Shown: piece by piece, positions 23,564 through 33,572 of the stretch
How the letters are laid out: every line of letters starts with the position of its first letter
Numbering within the stretch: the first letter of the stretch is position 1
From: Bacteroides sp. MSB163
GTDB taxonomy: Bacteria; Bacteroidota; Bacteroidia; Bacteroidales; Bacteroidaceae
Length of the DNA stretch: 64,000 nt
Assembly: GCF_036416795.1 (NCBI RefSeq)
Contig: NZ_CP143867.1
Span: 3,774,001 to 3,838,000, forward strand
Direction: 5' to 3'
Notes under the pieces: model-generated
What the model was told of the DNA's origin: nothing
Databases searched by the model: none
Seen by the model: the letters and a program-made list of their open reading frames with translations, nothing else
Translations under genes and position numbers: made by a program

Positions 23564-26311
23564 ATGGACCATGGCAGGCATACATATTTGACTTTCCGGA
23601 ATATTTTATTCTATGTTGTTTTGTTGTGGTCAGGTATGACTGTTAATGCACAGTCCGGCAAAGGAAGCTTTGCCGGACGTGTTGTTGATAAGGATACGAA
23701 GCAGCCGGTGGGGTATGCGGCGGTACGTTTATTGACCTTGCCGGACAGTACTTTTCTTGCAGGTGTAGCCACTGCGGACGACGGTAAATTCAGGATGCCG
23801 GTTGTCTGGCCCAAAGACAAGAAATTGCTTTTAGAGATTTCTTTCATTGGCTATACCACTTTTTCTAAATCTATTCCCTCTTCATTCAGAGGTACTTCGC
23901 AGAACTTGGGTGATATTGCACTATTTTCCGATGGCATTTTGTTGGGTGAAACGGTAGTGGTGGGTAAAACTCCTCTGGCAGTTACCGAACAGGATACCAC
24001 GGTCTTCAATGCCTCTGCCTATCGTACTCCCGAAGGTTCCATGCTCGAAGATCTTGTAAAACAATTGCCCGGTGGAGAGATAGATGGCGATGGAAAGCTG
24101 TTGATTCATGGCAAGGAAGTTAAGAAGATATTGGTAGACGACAAAGAGTTCTTTGCGGACGATCCGAAAGCTGCCCTGAAAAATCTGCCGGTGGAAATGG
24201 TGGAGAAGTTGAGAGCTTATGAACGTAAATCCGATCTGGCACGTCTGACCGGAATTGATGACGGGGATGAGGAAATGATACTTGACCTGGGGGTGAAAAA
24301 GGACATGAAGAAAGGATGGATGGATAATTTCATGGCAGGCACGGGCAACAAAGGGCGGTATGAACTTGCCAATACCCTGAACCGCTTCCGGGATAATTCT
24401 CAACTTACTATTATCGGCAATCTGAATAACACCAACAATCAAGGCTTCTCGGAGTTGCAACGGGAGTCGTCGGCTGCCAGTGGAAATATCCTGAATAGGG
24501 TGGGACTGGTTACTTCACATTCTTTAGGCATGAATTTCACTCATGACTGGGACAGAGTGAAGCTTCGTTCCAATGTGCAATATACGGGTACCGACCGCTC
24601 GGAGGATAACAGTACTACGGTGGATAATTTCCTGAAACAGGATAAATCGATAAGCCGCAGCACTAACAGCAATCACATGAAGAATCATAACCTGACGGCG
24701 AATGCTTATCTGGAGTGGAAAATAGATTCAGTCACCAATCTGGTATTTCGTCCGCAATATCGCTATGTGGGAAGTGACAGGCGGAATAGTGGATATCAGC
24801 AAAGCTGGTCGGACGAAACACTTCTGAATGAAAGAACGGCTTCTAATCTTTACGATAATTCCCAGTATAATCTGACCTTCATGTTGCAAGTAAACCGTAA
24901 GTTCAGTCGTAAAGGACGGAATCTGGCTTTGAAAGTAGATTATGGAACGAATGCTTCTTCTGCCGACAGGAAAAACTTTTCTACTACGCATTATTTCAAG
25001 AATGACACTGAGAAAGTAGTCAACCAGCGTGTGGATGATGAAGGTGACGGATATAATTATCGTCTGCAACTGGTGTATGTAGAACCGTTGCCTAACCGTT
25101 ACTTTCTTCAGTTTCGTTACAGTTATCAATATCGGGTAACCAATTCGGACCGCTTTGTCTATAACTGGGATGAGGCGATGGAAGATTTTGTTGCCGATTA
25201 TGATTCTCTGGCCAGTAATAGTTTCGAGAGCCAATACAGTACGCATCTTTTCAATATGGCTGTCCGTACTTCCCGGAAGAAGTACAACTACAATGTAGGT
25301 GTCGATCTGGAACCCCAGAAACTGGATAGCCGTTCTTTTCTGGATGATGTTTCCAAACATCAAATGAGTAAAACGGTTCTGAACTTTTCACCGACGCTGA
25401 ATTTCCGTTATAAGTTTTCCAAGCGTACACAGTTGCAGGCAATTTATAGAGGAAAAGGACGACAGCCGAGTGTTCGTGACCTACAACCGGTTGCCGACAT
25501 GACAAATCCATTGAATATTCGCATCGGTAATCCTTCTTTGAAACCTTCGTACACCAATACGTTTACACTGAATTATAATTCGTATAATGTGAAGCATCAG
25601 CGCAATATGGTGGTATCTCTTTTTGTGGAGAATGTGCTCAATAGTGTAACGAACCAGGTGACTTACGACAGTGAAACGGGAGGCAGAACCACCATGCCTG
25701 TTAATTTGAACGGTAACTGGCGGGCATCAGGTGCCCTTTCATTGAGCGGGCCTTTCAAGAACCGCAACTGGCTGTTCCGTACCTATTCCTATTTGCAATA
25801 TAGAAATCAGAACGGGTATACCACTCAGAACAAAGAAGAGCCGATGAAGAGTTCCGTGCAGCACCTTACGGCGCGTGAACGCCTGCAACTTACTTTCCGT
25901 ACCCGGCAACTCGAATTGAGTGCGCGTGGAGAAGCGTTGTATAATAATTCGTATAATAATGTGAAAGATATGCGCACGGAAACGTTCGACTATCAACTTG
26001 GAGGAGACTTGCAGTATTATCTCCCCTGGGGCTTCGAGTGTAGCAGTGATCTCACGTATTTTCTTCGTACCGGATATGGATACGACAGCAGCGGACGGAA
26101 GAACTTGATATGGAACTGCCAACTGTCGAAAGCTTTCTTGAAAAGGAAACAACTACTACTTCGTTTTAAGTTTTATGATATTCTTCGCCAGGAGATTTCC
26201 ATGGTACGCACCATTTCGGCTACTGCCATACGTGATGCGGACTACAATGTACTGGGACGTTATTTTATGGTGCATGCTATCCTGCGATTGAATATGATGG
26301 GGAAAAAGTAA
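23564..26311 (+). CDS. outer-membrane beta-barrel protein with carboxypeptidase-like domain
   Basis: 915 aa. Signal sequence ending near V-N-A-Q-S, then a carboxypeptidase regulatory-like domain (F-A-G-R-V-V-D-K-D-T-K-Q-P-V-G-Y-A), a plug-like region (G-E-T-V-V-V-G-K-T-P-L-A-V-T-E-Q-D-T) and a long barrel rich in aromatic beta strands, as in the OMP_b-brl_3 family. Related to TonB-dependent receptors, but no TonB box is evident. Last gene of the sigma operon; cargo unknown. Confidence 0.8.
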   Translation: MDHGRHTYLTFRNILFYVVLLWSGMTVNAQSGKGSFAGRVVDKDTKQPVGYAAVRLLTLPDSTFLAGVATADDGKFRMPVVWPKDKKLLLEISFIGYTTFSKSIPSSFRGTSQNLGDIALFSDGILLGETVVVGKTPLAVTEQDTTVFNASAYRTPEGSMLEDLVKQLPGGEIDGDGKLLIHGKEVKKILVDDKEFFADDPKAALKNLPVEMVEKLRAYERKSDLARLTGIDDGDEEMILDLGVKKDMKKGWMDNFMAGTGNKGRYELANTLNRFRDNSQLTIIGNLNNTNNQGFSELQRESSAASGNILNRVGLVTSHSLGMNFTHDWDRVKLRSNVQYTGTDRSEDNSTTVDNFLKQDKSISRSTNSNHMKNHNLTANAYLEWKIDSVTNLVFRPQYRYVGSDRRNSGYQQSWSDETLLNERTASNLYDNSQYNLTFMLQVNRKFSRKGRNLALKVDYGTNASSADRKNFSTTHYFKNDTEKVVNQRVDDEGDGYNYRLQLVYVEPLPNRYFLQFRYSYQYRVTNSDRFVYNWDEAMEDFVADYDSLASNSFESQYSTHLFNMAVRTSRKKYNYNVGVDLEPQKLDSRSFLDDVSKHQMSKTVLNFSPTLNFRYKFSKRTQLQAIYRGKGRQPSVRDLQPVADMTNPLNIRIGNPSLKPSYTNTFTLNYNSYNVKHQRNMVVSLFVENVLNSVTNQVTYDSETGGRTTMPVNLNGNWRASGALSLSGPFKNRNWLFRTYSYLQYRNQNGYTTQNKEEPMKSSVQHLTARERLQLTFRTRQLELSARGEALYNNSYNNVKDMRTETFDYQLGGDLQYYLPWGFECSSDLTYFLRTGYGYDSSGRKNLIWNCQLSKAFLKRKQLLLRFKFYDILRQEISMVRTISATAIRDADYNVLGRYFMVHAILRLNMMGKK

Positions 26312-26387
26312 AAAACGCAAAGTCTTGAAACTTCAACAGGGTTAATTTGTTGTAGATACTCAAATTAATAAAAGAAAACTCTGAAGA

Positions 26388-27962
26388 ATGTTTCAAAGGT
26401 TCAAGAACTTTAGAAAACTGAGGAAGTGGTATGTTGTGAAACTGAAACTGGTTGATGCCCGCCTGTATTTCGTCAGCATCTTCGTGGGATTGCTGACGGG
26501 GTTGGTGGCTGTTCCTTATCATTACTGCCTCTATTATTTCTTCAACCTGCGAAGTGAGTTTTTTGCTTCCCGTCCGGAGTGGTACTGGCATATTCCTCTT
26601 TTTCTTTTCTTCTGGGCGGTGCTGATATTCGTATCCTGGCTGGTGATGAAAATGCCGCTTATCACCGGAGGAGGTATTCCTCAAACGCGTGCTGCCATCA
26701 ATGGGCGTATCACCTATAGACATCCTTTTATTGAGTTGGTTTCTAAGTTCTTCGGCGGTATTCTTTCGGTATCGGCCGGATTATCGTTGGGACGTGAAGG
26801 GCCTTCCGTACAAATAGGTTCGTATGTGGGATGCCTTGTGGCACGCTGGACACGTATTCTACGTGGTGAACGAAAGCAATTGCTTGCTGCCGGTGCCGGT
26901 GCCGGCCTTGCGGCTGCGTTTGCGGCGCCGTTGGCTTCTTCATTGCTTGTCATCGAATCCATCGAGCGTTTTGATGCTCCCAAAACCGCTATTACTACCT
27001 TGCTGGCCGGTGTAGTGGCCGGTGCGGTGGCAAGCATGGTTTTTCCGGTAAATTCTTATCATTTGATACAAGTGGCCGAGCCCGGTTTTTCTTTTGGAGT
27101 CCAAGTGAAGTACTTTCTGTTACTTGCAGTGATTATTTCTGTTTGCGGGAAATTGTATTCCATGATGATGGTGTCCTTCAAACGGGTGTATGCAACGGTG
27201 AAAACTTCGGTATATATGAAGATGTTCTATCTGTTGCTGGTCGCTTATATTATTTCCTTTATGCAGGTCAATCTGACGGGTGGGGGAGAACAGTTTCTTT
27301 TGGAACAGGCGCAATCCGGCAGCCATGCACAAATTATGTGGGTAACAGCAATGATGCTGTTGCATTTCGGTTTTTCCGTTATCTGCGTTTCATCCGGTTT
27401 GCCGGGTGGAAGTTTTATTCCTACACTGGTCACCGGTGGATTACTGGGGCAGATTGTTGGTTTGTTGGGAGTGGAATACGGGGTTATTGAGCCGGAGAAT
27501 GTCAGTTATGTAATGTTGATTTCAATGTCTGCTTTCCTAGTGGCTGTGATACGTACCCCTTTGACGGCTATCGTATTGATTACCGAGATAACAGGACATT
27601 TTGAGGTGTTCTACCCATCGGTAGTAGTGGGTGGATTGACTTATTATTTTACGGAACTTCTTCAGATAAGGCCTTTCAACGTGACGCTTTATGAGGATAT
27701 GATCAATACTCCTGCTTTTCAGGAACAGACAAGGTATAAACTATCCATAGAAGTGATGACGGGTTCGTATATGGATGGCAAACTTGTAGACGAACTTTCT
27801 TTGCCTGAAAACTGTGCCATTATCAATGTACACCGGGATGGTAAAGACGCAAAGCCCCCCGGAATACGGTTGATTCCGGGGGACCAGGTTGATATTGAAT
27901 TGGATGCGCAGGATATTGAAAAACTCTATGAGCCGCTCGTCAGCCTGGCAAACATTTATTGA
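26388..27962 (+). CDS. ClC-family chloride channel/antiporter with RCK_C-like tail
   Basis: 524 aa. ClC signatures: G-G-G-I-P-Q-T, G-R-E-G-P-S-V-Q-I-G and G-L-P-G-G-S-F-I-P-T, with about ten membrane helices. The last 70 residues (L-S-I-E-V-M-T-G-S-Y-M-D-G-K ... I-P-G-D-Q-V-D) resemble a TrkA-C ligand-binding domain. The glutamate in G-R-E-G-P is the gating residue. Confidence 0.9.
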   Translation: MFQRFKNFRKLRKWYVVKLKLVDARLYFVSIFVGLLTGLVAVPYHYCLYYFFNLRSEFFASRPEWYWHIPLFLFFWAVLIFVSWLVMKMPLITGGGIPQTRAAINGRITYRHPFIELVSKFFGGILSVSAGLSLGREGPSVQIGSYVGCLVARWTRILRGERKQLLAAGAGAGLAAAFAAPLASSLLVIESIERFDAPKTAITTLLAGVVAGAVASMVFPVNSYHLIQVAEPGFSFGVQVKYFLLLAVIISVCGKLYSMMMVSFKRVYATVKTSVYMKMFYLLLVAYIISFMQVNLTGGGEQFLLEQAQSGSHAQIMWVTAMMLLHFGFSVICVSSGLPGGSFIPTLVTGGLLGQIVGLLGVEYGVIEPENVSYVMLISMSAFLVAVIRTPLTAIVLITEITGHFEVFYPSVVVGGLTYYFTELLQIRPFNVTLYEDMINTPAFQEQTRYKLSIEVMTGSYMDGKLVDELSLPENCAIINVHRDGKDAKPPGIRLIPGDQVDIELDAQDIEKLYEPLVSLANIY

Positions 27963-27978
27963 TATGGATGAGGTATCC

Positions 27979-29346
27979 TTACGCCAGACTGCCTATTTCA
28001 TCCAGATTCTTCTGAATATCCTGATCGGTCAGCTCGTAGTTTACGAGGTCGCCGGAGAGATATTTATCGTATGAAGCCATGTCAATCAATCCGTGACCGG
28101 AGAGGTTGAACAGGATTACTTTCTCTTCACCTGTTTCCTTGCATTTGTTTGCTTCGCGGATGGCGGCAGCAATAGCGTGGCAAGATTCCGGTGCGGGAAT
28201 GATACCTTCAGCTTGGGCAAATAAACAGCCGGCTTCGAATGATTCCAGTTGTTTGATGTCTACAGCTTCCATCAGACCGTCTTTCAATAGTTGAGAAACG
28301 ATGACGCCTGCACCGTGGTAACGCAATCCACCTGCATGAATATTAGCGGGAGCAAAGTTATGTCCCAGTGTGTACATAGGCAGTAGCGGAGTGTATCCTG
28401 CTTCGTCACCGAAATCATATTGGAATTTACCACGTGTCAGTTTCGGGCAAGAAGCCGGTTCGGCAGCAATGAAACGTGTTTGCTTACCTTCCAGAATCTT
28501 GTGGCGCATGAATGGGAATGCGATACCACCGAAGTTAGAGCCACCACCAAAACAAGCAATTACCATATCAGGATACTCTCCCGCCATTTCCATCTGCTTT
28601 TCGGCTTCCAAACCGATTACAGTCTGGTGCAGAGCTACATGGCTCAATACAGATCCTAATGTATATTTACAATTTGGTGTAGTTTGGGCCAGTTCGATGG
28701 CTTCTGAAATAGCGGTTCCCAATGAACCCTGGTAGTTGGGGTGAGCCGTCAGGATATCTTTTCCTGCACGTGTGGACATAGACGGAGACGGTGTAACCTG
28801 TGCGCCGAATGTCTGCATGATGCTGCGGCGGTAAGGTTTTTGCTCATAACTGATTTTCACTTGGTAAACGGCAGCTTCCAGTCCAAACAGACGGGCGGCG
28901 TAAGCCAGCGAAGCTCCCCATTGTCCGGCACCGGTTTCAGTGGTAACGTTGGTTACTCCTTCTTTCTTGCAATAATAAGCCTGGGGGATGGCAGAATTCA
29001 GTTTGTGTGAACCCATTGGGCTGACACTTTCATTCTTAAAATAGATATGTGCCGGAGTACCCAATGCTTTTTCCAGTCCATAGGCACGAACCAGTGGAGT
29101 ACTACGATAATATTTGTACATTTCGCGTACTTCTTCGGGAATCTCGATCCACTTATCGGTCTGATTCAGTTCCTGTTTGCACAGTTCCTGTGCAAAGATA
29201 GGATATAAATCTTCGGCTTTCAGTGGTTGTTTGGTACCGGGATGAAGCGGAGGCATCGGTTTGTTTACCATATCTGCCTGTATATTGTACCAATAATGTG
29301 GTATTTCCTCTTCCGGGAGGAAATATCTTTTTGTCTTGTTGCTCAT
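27979..29346 (-). CDS. tryptophan synthase beta-like protein TrpB2
   Basis: 455 aa from the start MSNKTKRYFLPEEEIPHYWY; an earlier in-frame ATG at 29439 is less likely. PLP lysine in M-G-S-H-K-L-N-S-A; E-T-G-A-G-Q-W-G and the glycine loop C-F-G-G-G-S-N-F. The longer N-terminus and sequence are those of the TrpB2 subgroup, which can act without TrpA (indole salvage or serine deamination). Stands alone, converging on the ClC gene. Its Trp codons are all TGG. Confidence 0.85.
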   Translation of the reverse strand: MSNKTKRYFLPEEEIPHYWYNIQADMVNKPMPPLHPGTKQPLKAEDLYPIFAQELCKQELNQTDKWIEIPEEVREMYKYYRSTPLVRAYGLEKALGTPAHIYFKNESVSPMGSHKLNSAIPQAYYCKKEGVTNVTTETGAGQWGASLAYAARLFGLEAAVYQVKISYEQKPYRRSIMQTFGAQVTPSPSMSTRAGKDILTAHPNYQGSLGTAISEAIELAQTTPNCKYTLGSVLSHVALHQTVIGLEAEKQMEMAGEYPDMVIACFGGGSNFGGIAFPFMRHKILEGKQTRFIAAEPASCPKLTRGKFQYDFGDEAGYTPLLPMYTLGHNFAPANIHAGGLRYHGAGVIVSQLLKDGLMEAVDIKQLESFEAGCLFAQAEGIIPAPESCHAIAAAIREANKCKETGEEKVILFNLSGHGLIDMASYDKYLSGDLVNYELTDQDIQKNLDEIGSLA

Positions 29347-29480
29347 AGTGGTTACTTCTATTAAAATTTTTACGAGGCCAAATGTAACTATTATTTTTAA
29401 AACAATTTCTTTTTTCTTTTGTTTTTTGTCTATACGCATTGTTTTGTTTATGTTTGCCCGATATTTAATTTGATGTCTGC

Positions 29481-31310
29481 ATGAAGATTTATCATAAATT
29501 CTTGTTGTATCAGAATAAATGGATTCATCCGTACACTCGGATCATTCTTGGAGGGGTGACTTATATAGCCTACCTGGCTTCTATTCTGTTAATTATGGGA
29601 GTGGTATATGAACACGGCTTTACTATTTCCGAACATGAGGCTTCTCAACTGCAAACACTCTATCGGTTTGTATGGGGTGTTTTCCTGTCTGAAGTCACTT
29701 TGCGCCTGTTATTGGAATACAGGGACACAAAGCGTACTTTTAAGAAATTGACGTGGATATTGATTGCCTTGCTTTACCTCACCCTTATCCCTGTTGTTTT
29801 CCATCGACCGGAAGAGGAGGGAGCTATTCTGCATTTTTGGGAAATATTGAATGGAAAGCCCTATCATATAGTGCTTTTGTTGATCTTCTCTTTCCTTAAT
29901 TTATCCAATGGCTTGGTCAGGGTGCTGGGACGGCGAACGAATCCTTCTTTGATTCTGGCTGGTAGTTTCCTGATAATCATCCTTATTGGAACAGGTTTGC
30001 TAATGCTGCCCCGATGTACGGTGAGCGGTATTTCGTGGGTGGACTCGTTGTTTATTTCTACCAGTGCGGTTTGTGTCACGGGGTTGACTTCGGTAGATGT
30101 AGCGTCTACTTTTACTACATCCGGTTTTGTGGTGATTATCCTGCTGATACAGATTGGCGGCTTGGGGGTAATGACATTGACCAGTTTCTTTGCGATGTTC
30201 TTTATGGGAAATACATCCTTTTATAATCAGTTGGTGGTTCGTGATATGGTCAGTTCCAATTCGTTGAATTCGTTACTTTCCACTTTGTTGTACATATTGG
30301 GATTCACGTTGGCTATTGAAGGTGTCGGTATGCTTGCCATCTGGAGTGATATTCACGGTACGATGGGGATGACGTTTGAGGAAGAAGTGGCGTTCTCGGT
30401 CTTTCATGCTATTTCCGCATTCTGTAATGCCGGTTTCTCCACGTTGCCCGGAAATCTAGGTAATCCGCTGGTGATGACAGGGCATAATCCGTTCCTTATC
30501 TATATATCACTGTTGATAATTCTGGGGGGTATAGGTTTTCCGATATTAGTGAATTTCAAAGATATAGTACTCCATCATTTGCGTCGCATCTGGAAATTCC
30601 TGCATACGTGGGAGTGGGACAGACATCGTTTTTATCATCTGTATAATCTGAATACACGGATTGTGCTGATTATGACTTTCCTGTTATTGGTGTTTGGTAC
30701 GGTGCTTATCGCTGTTTTTGAGTGGAATAATGCTTTTGCCGGTATGTCAGTTGCTGATAAATGGACACAGGCGTTCTTTAATGCGACCTGTCCGCGTACT
30801 GCCGGGTTTACAAGTGTGGACCTGGCTTCTCTGGGAGTACAGAGTGTATTGGTTTATATCTTCCTGATGTGGGTAGGTGGCGCTGCGCAGTCCACGGCGG
30901 GTGGTATCAAGGTGAATGCGTTTGCAGTAGTTGTTCTGAATCTGGTTGCCGTGTTGCGTGGTACGGAGCGGGTGGAAGTATTTGGCCGTGAACTGTCTTA
31001 CGATTCCATTCGCCGTTCCAATGCGACGGTGGTGATGTCTATCGGTGTTTTGTTTGTATTTGTGTTTATTCTGACAATCTGGGAACCTCAGGCATCTGTC
31101 ATGGCACTTCTGTTTGAGTGTGTGTCGGCGTTGAGTACGGTAGGTTCCAGTCTGAATCTTACTCCGACTTTGGGGGATAATAGTAAGTTGCTTGTTGCTC
31201 TTCTGATGTTCATCGGACGTGTGGGACTGATTACACTGATGTTGGGTATCATTAAGCAAAAAAAGCATACAAAATATCAGTATCCGAGTGGGCAGATCAT
31301 TATAAATTAG
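29481..31310 (+). CDS. KtrB/TrkH-type potassium uptake protein
   Basis: 609 aa. About four extra N-terminal membrane helices (residues 20-160) before the K+-transporter core. Four pore loops are visible: V-C-V-T-G-L-T-S-V-D, F-C-N-A-G-F-S-T, R-T-A-G-F-T-S-V-D and S-T-V-G-S-S-L-N. Followed after 24 bases by the cytoplasmic gating subunit. Confidence 0.9.
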   Translation: MKIYHKFLLYQNKWIHPYTRIILGGVTYIAYLASILLIMGVVYEHGFTISEHEASQLQTLYRFVWGVFLSEVTLRLLLEYRDTKRTFKKLTWILIALLYLTLIPVVFHRPEEEGAILHFWEILNGKPYHIVLLLIFSFLNLSNGLVRVLGRRTNPSLILAGSFLIIILIGTGLLMLPRCTVSGISWVDSLFISTSAVCVTGLTSVDVASTFTTSGFVVIILLIQIGGLGVMTLTSFFAMFFMGNTSFYNQLVVRDMVSSNSLNSLLSTLLYILGFTLAIEGVGMLAIWSDIHGTMGMTFEEEVAFSVFHAISAFCNAGFSTLPGNLGNPLVMTGHNPFLIYISLLIILGGIGFPILVNFKDIVLHHLRRIWKFLHTWEWDRHRFYHLYNLNTRIVLIMTFLLLVFGTVLIAVFEWNNAFAGMSVADKWTQAFFNATCPRTAGFTSVDLASLGVQSVLVYIFLMWVGGAAQSTAGGIKVNAFAVVVLNLVAVLRGTERVEVFGRELSYDSIRRSNATVVMSIGVLFVFVFILTIWEPQASVMALLFECVSALSTVGSSLNLTPTLGDNSKLLVALLMFIGRVGLITLMLGIIKQKKHTKYQYPSGQIIIN

Positions 31311-31334
31311 TAGTAAGTAGTAAAAACAGAAATT

Positions 31335-32021
31335 ATGAAGTATATTATTATCGGTTTAGGGAATTACGGACACATGCTTGCCGAAGAACTGTCGGTATTG
31401 GGACACGAAGTAATTGGGGCGGATGTGAGTGCAAGCCGCGTAGACAGTATCAAAGAAAAGATTGCTACGGCTTTTGTGCTGGATGCAACAGATGAACAGG
31501 CACTTGCCGCTCTCCCCTTGAGTGGTGTGGATGTGGTAATTGTGGCTATTGGCGAGAATTTTGGTGCTTCTATTCGTGTGGTGGCTTTGCTGAAACAACA
31601 AAAAGTGGCTCATATTTATGCGCGGGCCATTGATAATGTCCATCGTTCCGTGCTTGAGGCTTTTGATTTGGAACGGATTCTTACTCCGGAGGAAGATGCA
31701 GCCCGTGGTTTGGTGCATTTGTTGGAGTTTGGCTCCAATATGGAAACCTTCCGGGTAGATACGGATTACTATGTGGTGAAGTTCACTGTGCCGGAGAAGA
31801 TGATAGGATATTATGCTAATGAGTTGAATCTGGATAAGGAATTCGGCTTGAAACTGTTGGCGCTGAAGCGTGCCAAGACCTTGAAAAACTGTCTGGGTAT
31901 TTCATTTACCGAACATGATGTGATGAATGAATTGCCTGAAAATGACCAGGTACAGGCGGGTGATGAATTGGTTTGTTACGGACGCTACAAAGACTTCCAG
32001 AAGTTCTGGAAAGCGATGTAA
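31335..32021 (+). CDS. KtrA/TrkA-type potassium channel regulator
   Basis: 228 aa. Rossmann nucleotide-binding motif I-G-L-G-N-Y-G-H-M-L and acidic end of strand 2 (V-I-G-A-D); a TrkA-C domain follows from about residue 140. Forms the gating ring for the KtrB-type protein upstream. The converging HxlR gene begins one base after its stop. Confidence 0.9.
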   Translation: MKYIIIGLGNYGHMLAEELSVLGHEVIGADVSASRVDSIKEKIATAFVLDATDEQALAALPLSGVDVVIVAIGENFGASIRVVALLKQQKVAHIYARAIDNVHRSVLEAFDLERILTPEEDAARGLVHLLEFGSNMETFRVDTDYYVVKFTVPEKMIGYYANELNLDKEFGLKLLALKRAKTLKNCLGISFTEHDVMNELPENDQVQAGDELVCYGRYKDFQKFWKAM

Positions 32022-32390
32022 TCACTCTTTCCTATAAGATTTTCTGTCATCCAATATATCATTCATATTTTCTTGCGCCCATGAAATTAAGGAGTTTATA
32101 TGGGGCAATAACGACATGGCTCTATCTGTCAGCGAGTATTCCACTTTAGGAGGGACTTGTGCATAGATTTTCCTTTTCACAAGTCCGTCTTCTTCTAGTG
32201 TGCGTAGAGTAACCGTCAGCATCTTTTGTGATATGTCAGGTATTGTCTTTTGCAGTTCATTGAACCGCATGACGGGTGCCTGCGTCAGTGTGAAGAGCGT
32301 CAGTATCGACCATTTATCACTGATTCGTGATAGTATCATTCGGATAGGACAATCGGCATAAGAGCTATTTTGTATATCTATTCTATTCAT
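32022..32390 (-). CDS. HxlR-family transcriptional regulator
   Basis: 122 aa from the start MNRIDIQNSSYADCPIRMIL. Conserved C-P-I-R, winged-helix region R-F-N-E-L-Q-K-T-I-P-D-I-S-Q-K-M-L-T and P-P-K-V-E-Y-S-L-T-D. Such regulators respond to oxidative or electrophile stress. It is next to a decayed aldo/keto reductase gene that may once have been its target. Confidence 0.85.
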   Translation of the reverse strand: MNRIDIQNSSYADCPIRMILSRISDKWSILTLFTLTQAPVMRFNELQKTIPDISQKMLTVTLRTLEEDGLVKRKIYAQVPPKVEYSLTDRAMSLLPHINSLISWAQENMNDILDDRKSYRKE

Positions 32391-32502
32391 ATCTTGCTGA
32401 TTTATAAAACACTCTACAAAAGTAACTAATATGCCGATTGTATGCAAATATTCTTTTAATTCATTGAAGCTGTTAGTTCATTAACTCCGTTCTTAAGATT
32501 TC

Positions 32503-33130
32503 TTAGTGCAATCCACCCAACCATTCCACCATCTTCGGGTCACGGTGGGAGAAGAAACAACTTGTCTTAGTGTCCAATGCAGCTATTTTCTCCATATCTT
32601 CTTTAGCCAGTTTAAAATCGAAGACATTGAAATTCTCAACAATGCGTTCTTTACGGATAGACTTCGGAATAACCACTACATTTCTCTGTATCAACCAGCG
32701 CAACACAACTTGTGCGATAGATTTGTGATATTTGTCTGCAATTGCCGCCAGCGTTTCATTCCGGAATAAATTGTTCTTTCCTTCGGCAAACGGTGCCACG
32801 ACTCAATTTGAACTCCTTTCCCTTTCATGAATGCTTCAGCTTCAATTTGTTGATGGAATGGATTGGTCTCCACCTGATTGACGGCAGGAACGATTTCATT
32901 GAAGAGAATCAAATCCGCAAGACGGTCAGGCATAAAGTTGCTAACACCGATGGCACGGATGCGACCTTCTTTATATAACTCTTCCATCGCACGCCACGAA
33001 CCGTAATAGTCATTGAATGGCTGGTGAATGAGGTATAAATCCAGATAATCGAGTTGCAAGCGCTTCATGGATGCTTCAAAGGCTTTCTGGGCTTTGTCAT
33101 AACCAGCATCCGATATCCAGAGCTTGGTAG
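32503..33130 (-). pseudogene. aldo/keto reductase, truncated and frameshifted
   Basis: The 5' part reads F-I-T-T-K-L-W-I-S-D-A-G-Y-D and Y-L-D-L-Y-L-I-H-Q-P; the 3' part continues in another frame as A-P-F-A-E-G-K-N and I-P-K-S-I-R-K-E-R-I. One G appears lost near 32803 (TGGCACCG where the family sequence needs TGGGCACCG). The N-terminal third, including the catalytic Tyr region, is missing: coding similarity ends at the palindrome near 33136. Confidence 0.85.
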
Positions 33131-33135
33131 TGATA

Positions 33136-33167
33136 AACGATTTATGTAAAGCTTTACATAAATCGTT
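33136..33167. repeat. perfect 32-base palindrome at a break point
   Basis: AACGATTTATGTAAAG (33136-33151) is followed at once by its exact reverse complement (33152-33167), with no loop. It sits at the junction of the truncated aldo/keto reductase and the IS4-type remnant, which suggests a template-switch or hairpin-mediated rearrangement. Confidence 0.8.
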
Positions 33168-33437
33168 CAAATGGATTAAGCAACACCTAAGAGTAAAATC
33201 TTTTTAAGTACCACGATGAATGCAGTCAAGACACAAGTGTACTGTGCCATCATAACATACTGTTTGGTTGCCATTGTCGCTTACAAATTGAAAGTTAACC
33301 GTCCAATCTACGAAATTTTACAAATTTTGGGTTATTTTCTACTGGATAAAATACCTGTAAGAGAGATACTTACCGATTGCGATTACAAAAATGTCAAAGA
33401 ACAAAATTATAAACAAATGAAAATCAGCTGGGACTAA
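33165..33437 (+). pseudogene. C-terminal remnant of an IS4-type transposase
   Basis: Reads F-K-W-I-K-Q-H-L-R-V-K-S-F in one frame, then M-N-A-V-K-T-Q-V-Y-C-A-I-I-T-Y and I-L-T-D-C-D-Y-K-N-V in another, which is the end of a common Bacteroides IS4-family transposase. Frameshifted near 33208 and lacking the N-terminal and catalytic parts. Inactive. Confidence 0.75.
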
Positions 33438-33572
33438 GTGCCCAGCAGTGGATTATAATATTATTTAATTCCCAATTCATTTATTAATTATCAGATTCTG
33501 TATATGATAAAAGCGTAATTCATAACAATTAGAATTACGCTTTCATTTACCTAACCAAATTTACAAACTTAA

